Shown: positions 6,738-15,264, counted from the first letter of the stretch. The stretch is DNA of 32,649 nucleotides from an uncultured Eubacteriales bacterium (GCA_934256695.1 CAKQPE010000011.1:1-32649), one strand, 5' to 3'. Notes: generated by a model from the letters alone, not told the origin. Translations and numbers: made by a program.

Positions 6738-8102
6738 GTGGACAGAGATAAGCTTAATCTGGCGGAACAGCAGGTACGGTTTGTTATGGCGGCAAGAGAT
6801 GTGCTTAATATGGTGCGAAGCAGATTGTTTATAGAGTTTCGTTTTCTAAGTGCCGCCATAGGCAGACTTGAAATAGAAAATGACGATTTGATAAAAACAA
6901 CTGCTGTTGACGGTAATGTGTTGTACTATAACGCAAGGCATATAGTAAAGACATATAACGAAGAACCTAATGCCGTAAACAGAATGTATATGCATACGGT
7001 TTTGCACTGTATTTTCAGGCATATGTTTGTTTCACCTAAAATAGATAAAAAGAAATGGGATACTGCCTGTGATATTGCAGTGGAAAACATATTAACCGAA
7101 ATGGACTCGGAACTTTTGAAATGCAGAGGAGAGCAGTTTCAGGAAGAAACAATACAAAAACTTAAATCAGAAATAAAATCCCTTACGGCAGAAAGAATTT
7201 ATAAATATTTTAATGACAATAATTTTGATGATGAAAAGATTGAAAAAATATCGGAATTTTTCGATAGAGACAATCATGAAACATGGTATCCGGACAGAGA
7301 AAGAGAAAACAACAACTCCGATACCAATTCCGGTGAAGGCAGTGACGATTTGCTTGAAAAATATAAGAATCTTGAAAAAGAATGGGAGGATATTTCAAGC
7401 AGAATAGATGTTGACCTTGAAACACTGAGTAGGGAAAACGGCGGTACAAAGGCTCTTTTGCAGCAGCTGCAGGAGGTAAACAGGGACAAATACGATTACA
7501 GGGAATTTTTGAAAAAGTTTGCTGTAAGAGGTGAGGATATAACAGTAAATGACGAGGAATTTGATTATATCTACTACACCTACGGTTTACAGAAATACGG
7601 CAATATGCCTCTTGTTGAACCTTTGGAATATAAAGAAATTAACAAGATAAATGATTTTGTAATAGCTATTGATACATCGGGAAGCTGCCAAGGTGAAGTG
7701 GTACAGAAGTTCCTTGAAAAAACATATTCAATACTTATGCAGGAGGAGAGCTTTTTTAAGAAAATAAACGTGCGTATAATACAATGCGATGATAAAATAG
7801 AAGAAGAAGTCCTTATAAAAAGCAAAGAGGATTTTGATACATACATGAAGTTTATGACAATAAAGGGATTTGGCGGAACGGATTTTAGACCTGTATTTGA
7901 AAGAGTTGACGAACTGATTAATAAAAAGCAGTTTAAGAAACTTAAAGGTGTGATTTATTTTACAGACGGATACGGGCATTATCCCGAAAGAAAGCCGATG
8001 TATGAGGCGGCTTTTATTTTTCTGGGATATGACAAGGAGAGACCACAGTCTCCGGCATGGGTAATAAAGCTGGTGCTTGACGAACAGCAGCTGGAGGAAT
8101 GA
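6738..8102 (+). CDS. VWA-like domain protein with DUF2201-type metallopeptidase-like N-terminus
   Basis: The 454-residue protein has an N-terminal DUF2201-like zincin domain: HTVLHCIFRH at 86-95 and WDTACDIAVENIL at 107-119. A charged middle region follows. The C-terminal von Willebrand A domain has a full MIDAS set: DTSGS at about 312-316, GGTD near 378-381 and TDG near 409-411. The usual catalytic Glu after the first His is Thr, so peptidase activity is doubtful. Start is GTG 6738 with AGGAGG seven bases upstream; two TTG codons at 6717 and 6720 lack a site. VWA proteins of this kind act with MoxR-type ATPases, and one is the next gene, 181 bases away across a composite repeat. Cytosolic; substrate unknown. 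Confidence 0.88.
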   Translation: MDRDKLNLAEQQVRFVMAARDVLNMVRSRLFIEFRFLSAAIGRLEIENDDLIKTTAVDGNVLYYNARHIVKTYNEEPNAVNRMYMHTVLHCIFRHMFVSPKIDKKKWDTACDIAVENILTEMDSELLKCRGEQFQEETIQKLKSEIKSLTAERIYKYFNDNNFDDEKIEKISEFFDRDNHETWYPDRERENNNSDTNSGEGSDDLLEKYKNLEKEWEDISSRIDVDLETLSRENGGTKALLQQLQEVNRDKYDYREFLKKFAVRGEDITVNDEEFDYIYYTYGLQKYGNMPLVEPLEYKEINKINDFVIAIDTSGSCQGEVVQKFLEKTYSILMQEESFFKKINVRIIQCDDKIEEEVLIKSKEDFDTYMKFMTIKGFGGTDFRPVFERVDELINKKQFKKLKGVIYFTDGYGHYPERKPMYEAAFIFLGYDKERPQSPAWVIKLVLDEQQLEE

Positions 8103-8105
8103 AAA

Positions 8106-8151
8106 CCCTTCCGACAAACCTGCGGTTTGCCACCTTCCCTTTCAGGGACGG
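8106..8151 (+). repeat. Family-B-like repeat variant between the VWA and ATPase genes
   Basis: CCCTTCCGACAAACCTGCGG keeps the two-dyad plan with different bases: CAAACCTGCGGTTTG followed by CCTTCCCTTTCAGGGACGG. It starts four bases after the VWA stop codon and is followed at 8191 by a family-A element, the same composite order as at 4852 and 12310. Confidence 0.5.
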
Positions 8152-8190
8152 CTTGAAAAGCGGCAAGTGGGGAGGATAAAAAGGTTTTTT

Positions 8191-8258
8191 CCGAAAAACG
8201 CAATGAAATTGCGTTTTGATAAAAGTTGCTCGGGGTTTGGGGTGAAACCCCAAGGTCT
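8191..8258 (+). repeat. Family-A repeat lacking the middle hairpin
   Basis: CGAAAAACGCAATGAAATTGCG is followed by TTTTGATAAAAGTTGCTCGG, GTTTGGGGTGAAACCCC and AAGGTCTT. The middle hairpin has been reduced to a few bases. The element lies inside a probable operon, 26 bases upstream of the ATPase start, so its hairpins would be in the intercistronic mRNA. Confidence 0.75.
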
Positions 8259-8283
8259 TAATCTTTAGAACGGGAGGTTCGGT

Positions 8284-9807
8284 ATGAATATAAAAGAAGC
8301 TAAAACAGAAGTTGAAAATGCAGTTAAAGCCTATCTTATAAAGGATAAATACGGTAAATATAAAATAGATAGGGTAAGACAGAGACCTGTACTTGTAATA
8401 GGTGCTCCCGGCATAGGAAAGACAGCCATTATGGAGCAGATTTCCAAGGAAATGGGAATAGGTCTTATCTCATATTCAATGACACACCATACAAGGCAAA
8501 GTGCCATCGGTCTGCCGTACATAGAAAAAAAGACCTTCGGCGGAAAAGAATATACTGTTTCGGAATACACAATGAGTGAAATAATTTCCTCCGTATATAA
8601 ATATATTGAAGAAACGGGAATAAAAGAAGGTATTCTGTTTCTTGATGAAATTAACTGTGTGTCGGAAACACTTTCACCGGCTATGTTACAGTTTTTGCAG
8701 TACAAAACATTCGGAAACACACCTGTTCCCGAAGGCTGGGTAATAGTTACCGCCGGAAACCCACCGGAATTTAATAAATCCGTAAGGGAGTTTGATGTAG
8801 TAACTCTTGACCGAGTAAAAAGAGTGGAAGTAGAGCCTGATTTTGATGTGTGGAAGGAATACGCTTTAAAGAAGGGCATACATACATCAATAGTTACGTA
8901 TCTTGAAATAAAAAAGAGTAATTTCTATTTCATAGAGTCTACCGTAGACGGAAAATCCTTTGTAACGGCAAGAGGCTGGGAAGATTTATCGGACATGATT
9001 TATCTTTACGAGCAAACGGGAACGCCTGTAACGGAAAGACTTTGCAGACAGTATATACAGCACAAAATGATTTCCAAGGATTTTGCAATATACTATGACC
9101 TTTATAACAAATACCGTTCTGATTACAAGGTAATAGAAATACTTAACGGAAAGTATGACGAAAACGTAAAAGACAGGGCAAAGAGTGCTAAGTTTGACGA
9201 AAGACTTACGCTTATAGGGCTTTTAATGGACGCTGTTTCTTCAAGAATGAAAAATGTTTTGAGAAACGAAAAATATACACAGGCTTTATTAGATGTATTA
9301 AAAGGTATTAAAGAAAAGTGCAGTGATAAGGAAAACACAGACGGAATAATGGAAATACTTAATTTTGCACTTATTGAAAGAAAAGAGATGCTTGAAAAAG
9401 AAATTTCAAAGGGATTGTTAAAGCGTGAAACAGAAGAAATAATGAGAGATATAATTGCTGATTTGGAAATGTATATATCAGAGCTTGCAAATAAAGGCAT
9501 TACAGATAAAAAGAAAGGTTTTGCCTTTGTTAAAAAGTCATTTGACAACGGTGTTAAGAATTTTGAAAAATCCATTGATGACACAAAGGCACAGCTTGAC
9601 AATATGTTTAAGTTTGTGGAAGAAGTTTTCGGCAGAGAAAAGGAAATGCTTATTATAGTTACAGACCTTACGGCAAACGGAAACAGTGCCGAATTTATAG
9701 GCAAATACGGCTGTGACAAATATTTTGAAAACAACGAAGCAATGCTTTTCTACCAGAGACAGAATGATATATTAAAACAGGTGGCTTCTTTAAGCTCAAT
9801 GGTATAA
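8284..9807 (+). CDS. MoxR-like AAA ATPase
   Basis: The N-terminal 250 residues form an AAA+ module: Walker A GAPGIGKT at 40-47, Walker B ILFLDE at 117-122, sensor 1 TAGNP at 156-160, and TLDRVKR near 174-180 as the likely arginine-finger region. The remaining 250 residues are charged and helical, with no recognised domain. This matches MoxR-family chaperone-like ATPases, which remodel protein targets with a VWA partner; the VWA protein lies immediately upstream. GGGAGG precedes the ATG by seven bases. The leucine-rich repeat gene follows after 15 bases, so those two are cotranscribed. The client is unknown. Confidence 0.9.
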   Translation: MNIKEAKTEVENAVKAYLIKDKYGKYKIDRVRQRPVLVIGAPGIGKTAIMEQISKEMGIGLISYSMTHHTRQSAIGLPYIEKKTFGGKEYTVSEYTMSEIISSVYKYIEETGIKEGILFLDEINCVSETLSPAMLQFLQYKTFGNTPVPEGWVIVTAGNPPEFNKSVREFDVVTLDRVKRVEVEPDFDVWKEYALKKGIHTSIVTYLEIKKSNFYFIESTVDGKSFVTARGWEDLSDMIYLYEQTGTPVTERLCRQYIQHKMISKDFAIYYDLYNKYRSDYKVIEILNGKYDENVKDRAKSAKFDERLTLIGLLMDAVSSRMKNVLRNEKYTQALLDVLKGIKEKCSDKENTDGIMEILNFALIERKEMLEKEISKGLLKRETEEIMRDIIADLEMYISELANKGITDKKKGFAFVKKSFDNGVKNFEKSIDDTKAQLDNMFKFVEEVFGREKEMLIIVTDLTANGNSAEFIGKYGCDKYFENNEAMLFYQRQNDILKQVASLSSMV

Positions 9808-9822
9808 AAAAGGATTGATAAG

Positions 9823-11316
9823 ATGGGACTTTTATATGAAATACATAATAACTATGCCGCAGTAAAGGGATTTGACGAAAGCAAAAGCGAAGTTCTGGAA
9901 ATTCCGGATAGTTTTGAGCAAAAGCCCGTAGAAGAAATATGCGAAAATGCTTTTTTATCGGAAGGAATCATAGAAAAAGTTATTTTCGGAAAAAACATAA
10001 AAAAAACAGGTTCTTCTTCTTTTGCAAGATGCGGAAACTTGAAGGAGATTGTATTTAACGAAGGAATAGAGGAAATAGGTTTTTCATCCTTTGAAAACTG
10101 CGGAAAGATAGAAAAAGTATATATACCAAAAACTGTAAGAAGAATAGAGGACAAGGCTTTTTCGTGGTGCAGCAAAATAAATGAGCTTAAATTCGGCGGA
10201 GGAATGTTGGAGATAGGCTTTAATGCATTTTCGTTTTGTACTTCTTTAAGTGAAATTAATTTTGCGGAAGGAATAAAATACATAGGCAAAGCGGCATTTT
10301 CGGTATGCGGAGGACTGAAAAAATTAAGTTTCCCCAAAAGTCTGGAGATAATAGACTCACAGGCTTTTGAGGCCTGTTCTGCATTGGAATATGTTGAGTT
10401 TTCCGAAGGATTGAAAAAAATAGGAAGCTGGACTTTCAGAGAATGTAAAAGTTTGAAAGCATTGGATATTCCTAAAAGTGTGGAGGAAATAGGCGAAGGT
10501 GCGTTTTTAAGCTGTATATTGGTAAGGAGTATAAAAGTACCTGAAGGCGTAAAGGAAATAAAGGATTGGATGTTCGGAAAATGCCGTGGAATAGAAAGAA
10601 TGGAGCTTCCGGAAAGTATTGAAAAAATAGGATCTTTTGCTTTTTCCAGATGCAGAAAAATTAAATATTTTCATATGCCCAAAAGTGTAAGAAAGGTTTG
10701 CAGAGGGGCATTTTCCGTCTGTGCCGAAATAGAAAATATTGAGTTTTCAAGAAATCTTGATCAGTTGGAAGAAAGAACATTTGAAATATGCGGAGGGCTG
10801 AAAAAAGTTACACTTCCGTACACAATGAAGAAAATATCAAAAGAAATATTTTATGAGTGTAATGCTCTTTGCGGAATAGAACTTATAACAGATGATAAAA
10901 GGGTTGAAAAATTATTTGTTCCTTATGAACCGAGGGGAATGAAATTTATACGTGAATACAAGGGTAAAAATATTGACTTTGAAAAGTATGACGCTATGTT
11001 CAAAGGTTTAAAAAAATATGAGTGCAAAATAGAAACTGCGTTTTTCAGATTAAAAAACAACATTGATTTATCGGAAGAAAGCAGAGAAAAATACATTTCT
11101 TATTTAAAAAGATATTCTAAAAAAATAATTCTTGATGCAATAAAAAAAGGCAATATTGAAAAAATAGGCTTTATGGGTGAGCAAAAGCTTATTGCCAAAA
11201 CAAATATAGAAGAATATATAAAAGCATCAAGTGCCGAAGGCGGATTATGCACAGGGTATTTTATTGACTACAGGAACAGAAATTTTACACAGATAAGAAA
11301 AAGATTTGTATTATAA
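9823..11316 (+). CDS. BspA-type leucine-rich repeat protein, cytosolic
   Basis: About 14 tandem repeats of roughly 23 residues fill residues 40-360. The pattern is AF-x-x-C-x-x-L-x-x-I-x-F/P with IG between units, the LRR_5 form. The Cys is kept in 13 units. There is no signal peptide, membrane anchor or sorting motif, unlike most BspA-like surface proteins, so this one should stay in the cytoplasm. The last 130 residues are lysine-rich and helical with no recognised domain. AGG at 9811-9813 and the 15-base gap to the ATPase gene indicate cotranscription. I infer that it is an adaptor or recognition module for the VWA-AAA pair; this is not established. Confidence 0.85.
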   Translation: MGLLYEIHNNYAAVKGFDESKSEVLEIPDSFEQKPVEEICENAFLSEGIIEKVIFGKNIKKTGSSSFARCGNLKEIVFNEGIEEIGFSSFENCGKIEKVYIPKTVRRIEDKAFSWCSKINELKFGGGMLEIGFNAFSFCTSLSEINFAEGIKYIGKAAFSVCGGLKKLSFPKSLEIIDSQAFEACSALEYVEFSEGLKKIGSWTFRECKSLKALDIPKSVEEIGEGAFLSCILVRSIKVPEGVKEIKDWMFGKCRGIERMELPESIEKIGSFAFSRCRKIKYFHMPKSVRKVCRGAFSVCAEIENIEFSRNLDQLEERTFEICGGLKKVTLPYTMKKISKEIFYECNALCGIELITDDKRVEKLFVPYEPRGMKFIREYKGKNIDFEKYDAMFKGLKKYECKIETAFFRLKNNIDLSEESREKYISYLKRYSKKIILDAIKKGNIEKIGFMGEQKLIAKTNIEEYIKASSAEGGLCTGYFIDYRNRNFTQIRKRFVL

Positions 11317-11394
11317 TTAAATTTGTGGTATTCTTAAAGACTGCAAAGGGGCAGGGGGAATGAATAAAAAGAAATGAGAAAAGGTGAAAGTTGA

Positions 11395-12222
11395 ATGGTT
11401 TTTATAAGAAACATAGTTGAAAGAACAGGAAAAGTACTGAAAAAACAGGCTTTAATGCTTGCTGTTATCTGTGCCGTTACGGTATCGGCAAACGTAAGTG
11501 CATATGCCGGAGTAAATAATATGGATTATATTGTTCATGCCGGAGGACAGGCAGGATATTCCATAGGAACAAACTCAAGGGAAGCCGTAAATAATTCATT
11601 TATGAACGGATACAGGTATATTGAAATTGATTTTAATTTTACATCAGACGGTGAACTGGTATGCGTCCATGACTGGGATACTGATTATTTCAAGATGGGA
11701 AAACCTAAGGGTAAGGCATTAAGCTTAAATGAATTTAAAGATGCAAAAATTCTCGGTCAGTATACAACCATGTCGGCAGAACAGCTTGCATGGTGGCTCC
11801 ACGAAAAGCCGGATACATATATAATAACTGATATAAAGGAAAACAATATTGCCGGACTTAAATATATTGCCGAACACTGCGGATATGTAAAAGACAAAAT
11901 AATACCGCAGATTTACAGCGAAAGCGAGTATGACAAAGTAAAGGCAATGGGATACAAAAACATAATATATACTCTTTATAAATTAAGCTACAGTGAAAAC
12001 ACAAACACGAGCAAAATAGTAAAATTTGCAAAAAATCATGATATTTATGCCATAACATTTTCCGATGAGCTGGCAAGCGAAAAATATGTAAATGCACTGA
12101 AAAAGAGCGGAAAGAAACTTTATGTCCACACGGTAAACAGTACATCACAGGCAGAAAAATTGAGCAATATGGGAATAAACGGCATATATTCGGATTACAC
12201 AAAAGAAAACTTAAAAGCGTAA
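11395..12222 (+). CDS. Secreted glycerophosphodiester phosphodiesterase-like protein
   Basis: The 275-residue product has a positively charged start, a hydrophobic stretch at about 19-37 and a probable signal-peptidase site AYA-GV near 38-39. The mature part is a GDPD/PI-PLC-like TIM barrel: IVHAGG with His48, the EIDFNFTSDGELVCVHDWD block with Glu77, Asp79 and His92, and a final GINGIYSDY strand. In place of the usual HRG the motif is HAGG, as in an uncharacterised subgroup, so the exact phosphodiester substrate is uncertain. It lies 78 bases after the LRR gene with its own ribosome binding site and a strong terminator; whether it belongs to that operon is unclear. Confidence 0.88.
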   Translation: MVFIRNIVERTGKVLKKQALMLAVICAVTVSANVSAYAGVNNMDYIVHAGGQAGYSIGTNSREAVNNSFMNGYRYIEIDFNFTSDGELVCVHDWDTDYFKMGKPKGKALSLNEFKDAKILGQYTTMSAEQLAWWLHEKPDTYIITDIKENNIAGLKYIAEHCGYVKDKIIPQIYSESEYDKVKAMGYKNIIYTLYKLSYSENTNTSKIVKFAKNHDIYAITFSDELASEKYVNALKKSGKKLYVHTVNSTSQAEKLSNMGINGIYSDYTKENLKA

Positions 12223-12235
12223 AACTTGAGCAAAC

Positions 12236-12266
12236 AAAAATCCCATGACAATGTCATGGGATTTTT
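12236..12266 (+). terminator. Strong bidirectional terminator
   Basis: AAAAATCCCATGAC pairs with GTCATGGGATTTTT around AAT, 14 base pairs without mismatch. The stem ends in a T-run on the plus strand, and the A-run gives one on the minus strand. It closes the GDPD gene. Confidence 0.92.
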
Positions 12267-12309
12267 GTTTAAGTATTAGTGGATTAAATATAAAAATATG
12301 TGTATAAAA

Positions 12310-12355
12310 CCCCTCATCCGTCACTGCGTGACACCTTCTCCACCAGGGAGAAGGC
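12310..12355 (+). repeat. Family-B palindromic repeat, joined to family A
   Basis: CCCCTCATCCGTCACTGCGT continues as GACACCTTCTCCACCAGGGAGAAGGC, nearly identical to 4340-4386. A family-A element follows 23 bases later in the same orientation. Confidence 0.75.
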
Positions 12356-12378
12356 TTTTGGCTTTGCAAATGGGTTTC

Positions 12379-12463
12379 TGAAAAACGCAATGAAATTGCG
12401 TTTTGATAAAGTTTAGGTCAAGCCTTTTTAAAGGCTTGTGGGGTTTGGGGCAAAGCCCCAAGA
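12379..12463 (+). repeat. Family-A triple-hairpin repeat
   Basis: Complete copy with CGCAATGAAATTGCG (12386-12400), TTTTGATAAAGTTTAGGTC, AAGCCTTTTTAAAGGCTT and TTGGGGCAAAGCCCCAA. It ends four bases from the stop codon of the convergent esterase gene, so it may also act as its 3' end structure. Confidence 0.75.
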
Positions 12464-12466
12464 CAT

Positions 12467-13177
12467 TTATTTTTTTAGAAATATTACGGCTTTTGCCATA
12501 CGCTGAGGTACGGAACTAAAATGCCCGCCGGCATTGATATCCAATTGAATATCAGAAGCCAGGTTATTGGTTTTATAGTAATTATACAATTCGGTTGTTA
12601 TGGCGGTTATATTTTTCATTCGTATGTTTTTTGTCTTTTCTTCGGCTTTGCCGAGGCTTAAATATATTTTTGGCTTAGGCTTTACAAACAGATTATTTTT
12701 GGCAAAATCTTTGAACCCATCAAACCACAAAGAACCGGAACATGAGCCACAGCCGTCAAATATATCGGTTTTGTAAATTGACCAGAGTGACATAAGCCCG
12801 CTAAGAGAATAGCCGACTATAAATCGGCGTCGTGGCTGAATAATTTTTTCCGTTTCCGGTACAAGAGAGTTTATTATAAAGTCAAGAGTTTTTTTACCGC
12901 CGCCGGAAAAACCTTCGGCATTTTTAAAAACCGCTTCATGTACCCAAGGCGAATAATCTCTGTTCCAATCAATAGGAGAAAAGGAAACAAACGCCGTATT
13001 TTTAAGACAGTCCGGTGATTTTGACAAAATATAGTCTTTTATTTCGGGTATTATTTTATCAAAGTCATTTCCGCAGAGAGTATATATTATATCACAAGGC
13101 GATTGCGGTTCATTCTGACAGACATATATAGAACAGACAAAAGCATTAAGTTTAAAAGTGTAGTTTTTTAATTCCAT
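12467..13177 (-). CDS. Alpha/beta-hydrolase esterase
   Basis: The 236-residue protein has the nucleophile elbow GYSLSG at 122-127 (Ser124) and a C-terminal catalytic His in AGGHFS at His219, with YLSLGKAEE near 172-180 placing an acidic residue. This resembles the esterase-D/IroE-like group that hydrolyses short esters or siderophore-type esters, but substrate cannot be inferred. There is no signal peptide. Its ATG is two bases from the stop codon of the upstream pepF gene, so the two are translationally coupled in one transcript. Confidence 0.82.
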   Translation of the reverse strand: MELKNYTFKLNAFVCSIYVCQNEPQSPCDIIYTLCGNDFDKIIPEIKDYILSKSPDCLKNTAFVSFSPIDWNRDYSPWVHEAVFKNAEGFSGGGKKTLDFIINSLVPETEKIIQPRRRFIVGYSLSGLMSLWSIYKTDIFDGCGSCSGSLWFDGFKDFAKNNLFVKPKPKIYLSLGKAEEKTKNIRMKNITAITTELYNYYKTNNLASDIQLDINAGGHFSSVPQRMAKAVIFLKK

Positions 13178-13179
13178 AA

Positions 13180-14937
13180 TTAATCCCCGATTTTCATAAA
13201 TTTTTCTATATCGGATTTAATTTCTTCAACAGACATATTCCAGAAATCTTCGTCCGATAAATCAATGCCTACAGAAAGAGCGGTGTCTTTTATTGAAGCT
13301 TTTCCGGTAAGGCTTAGCAGTTTTCTGTATTTAGGAATAAAGTCGGATTTATCGTTTATATACATTCGGTAAAGTCCTTTTGCAAGTAGGAGACCGAAAG
13401 CATAAGGAAAGTTATAGTAATTATACTGTGCGTCATAATAATGCGGTTTACATACCCACATATATGGGTGATAAAGACTTAATCCGTCACCATAGGTCTG
13501 TTTCTGTGCAGAAAGCATTATATCGCAAAGTTCATCGGAACTTAAAGAGCCTTCTTTGCGTAATTTGAAAACGGTATCTTCAAATATAAAACGGCTTAAA
13601 ATATCTACAATTATCTGTGCTGAGTCAGACAAATCGTTTTCGGATATAAGCAGTTTTTCTTTGGAGGCTGCTGTCTTTATCAGAGCATTTTTTATTATAC
13701 ATTCGCAAAATGTAGAGGCAGTTTCGGCAATAGGCATAGGATAATCACTGTTAAGGTAAGTTTCGTTTTTTAACATTTCCCCATGAAACCCATGACCAAG
13801 TTCATGGGCAATGGTTACAACATCACTGAAAGAACCGGTAAAGTTTGTAAGTATTCTGCTTTCGCCTATAGCGTGAATATGTGAGCAGAAAGCACCGCCG
13901 GTTTTGCCTTTTTTGGGGAGAACATCTATCCAGTTGTTTTTAAATGCATTTTGTGCAAAGTCTCCAAGGTCGCTGCTGAACGAATAAAAGCCTTCCAGTA
14001 TAATATCCATGGCTTCGGCATAGGTATATACTTTACTGTTGTTTACTACAGGTGCAAACATATCATAGAAAGGGAGAGATGTTTTGCCTAAAAGCTCGGA
14101 TTTTTTACGGAAATAGTTTTTAAAATACGGAACACATTTTTTAACGGCAGAAAGCATTGAATTAAAGACAGCATTATCCATCCTTGAATCAACAAGAGTC
14201 ATATCAAGAGGTGATGAATAGTTTCGGATTTCCGATATATTTATTACCTCGCCTTTTATGGCGTTAAGAGCAAATGCAGACTGTGAAGAAATTGATTTAA
14301 GAGCTTTGATTTCTGAAAAATATGCATTTTTCCTTGTTTCGGCATGGGCAGAATATGCAAGATTTCTTGTCTCGGAAAGAGGAAGATTTTCGATACCGTT
14401 TTTTGTTTCAACGGTACAGATAAGAGAACTGGTTATATTTTCCCATAGCTTTTCCCATTGTGTCGAGCCGGTATTTTGCATTTTGGAGTAAATGGTTTCT
14501 TCCTTTTCGGACAGACTGTGAGAGGCTTTCAAATAAATTTCTTTAATAAAAAAACGGTGTTTTTTCAGTATCTCGGATGAGTTTATAATTTCGTCAATAT
14601 TAGTTAACGATGAAATTATATGGCAGAAAAGGGCATCGGATTTTGCTGTATCGGATTCAATATCATTTACAATATCAAGATATTTTGCGGCTGTGGAATT
14701 ATTGGAATTTTCACTTAAAGTTAAAAGGCAGTATTCGCTGAGACGGGATAAAAGAGAACCGAAAGTATTTGAAAGTGTAATATATTTTTCTGCGGTTTCG
14801 GTTATATTTTTGGGATTTTCTTTAAGGGAAAGATACATATCGTTGCTTAAAAGCTTTAATTGTTCAATATCCTTTTTAAAATCATCACTGTCGAAGGATT
14901 TATAAATCTTATCAAGGTTCCAGTTTAAACTATCCAT
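13180..14937 (-). CDS. pepF: Oligoendopeptidase F, M3 family
   Basis: A 585-residue cytosolic zinc metallopeptidase that cleaves short peptides. The M3 active site HELGHGFHG starts at His378, with Glu379 catalytic and His382 the second zinc ligand; the third ligand is a Glu about 25 residues on, in ETASTFCE. The C-terminal YYNFPYAFG segment is typical of PepF. Length is normal. The ATG is preceded by an AAAGGATATG site on the minus strand. The esterase gene follows at a two-base gap. Confidence 0.95.
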   Translation of the reverse strand: MDSLNWNLDKIYKSFDSDDFKKDIEQLKLLSNDMYLSLKENPKNITETAEKYITLSNTFGSLLSRLSEYCLLTLSENSNNSTAAKYLDIVNDIESDTAKSDALFCHIISSLTNIDEIINSSEILKKHRFFIKEIYLKASHSLSEKEETIYSKMQNTGSTQWEKLWENITSSLICTVETKNGIENLPLSETRNLAYSAHAETRKNAYFSEIKALKSISSQSAFALNAIKGEVINISEIRNYSSPLDMTLVDSRMDNAVFNSMLSAVKKCVPYFKNYFRKKSELLGKTSLPFYDMFAPVVNNSKVYTYAEAMDIILEGFYSFSSDLGDFAQNAFKNNWIDVLPKKGKTGGAFCSHIHAIGESRILTNFTGSFSDVVTIAHELGHGFHGEMLKNETYLNSDYPMPIAETASTFCECIIKNALIKTAASKEKLLISENDLSDSAQIIVDILSRFIFEDTVFKLRKEGSLSSDELCDIMLSAQKQTYGDGLSLYHPYMWVCKPHYYDAQYNYYNFPYAFGLLLAKGLYRMYINDKSDFIPKYRKLLSLTGKASIKDTALSVGIDLSDEDFWNMSVEEIKSDIEKFMKIGD

Positions 14938-14959
14938 TTAATCATATCCTTTCTGTAAA

Positions 14960-15116
14960 GAACTTACCGTCCACTGTTAAAAAGTGTGGACTTAAACTGT
15001 ATTTAAAATGCAATTATATTACGTTTTTCGGTATAACAAGCAGTTTATATTTAATTTTAACACAAAAAGAATATATATTGCATTTTAATAAAAGTTTTAC
15101 TCGATTTTTAACAAAA
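14960..15116 (+). repeat. Decayed family-A elements between divergent pepF and the sulfhydrylase gene
   Basis: Fragments of the family are recognisable: a TCCAC..GTGGA hairpin with ACTTAAACT, ATGCAATTATATTACG, and further on ATTGCATTTTAATAAAAGTT with TTACTCGATTTTTAAC. No terminal GGGG hairpin survives. The rest of the 14938-15180 stretch is AT-rich with nothing else I can name. Confidence 0.4.
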
Positions 15117-15237
15117 AAACGGCTGCGGATTTTATTGAAACTCTATTCTCTTTTAACAATTATATGGAAAAATGCTTTGGTTTAAAGTATAATTAGTATA
15201 AGTTTACGAAACGGAGTGGATATCGGTTTGTAAAGCT

Positions 15238-15264
15238 TATAATGTATATTTTAAAAATATACAT
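15238..15264 (+). promoter_or_regulatory. TATAAT box overlapped by a 23-bp palindrome, probable operator
   Basis: ATGTATATTTT (15242-15252) and AAAATATACAT (15254-15264) form a perfect dyad with a single central base. A one-base loop makes an RNA hairpin unlikely and a DNA operator more likely. It overlaps the last two bases of TATAAT at 15238-15243; another TATAAT lies at 15188-15193. I found no good -35 at 17 bases for either. No SAM or T-box riboswitch is present upstream of the gene. Confidence 0.5.

Noticed and set aside
9123..9734. Open frame of about 200 codons antisense to the AAA ATPase gene
   Set aside because: Low-complexity Ser/Ile/Phe composition and no ribosome binding site; a shadow of the real gene.
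11360..11377. Five-codon ORF upstream of the GDPD gene as a leader peptide
   Set aside because: The purine-rich tract touches the ATG without proper spacing, and there is no attenuator structure after it.
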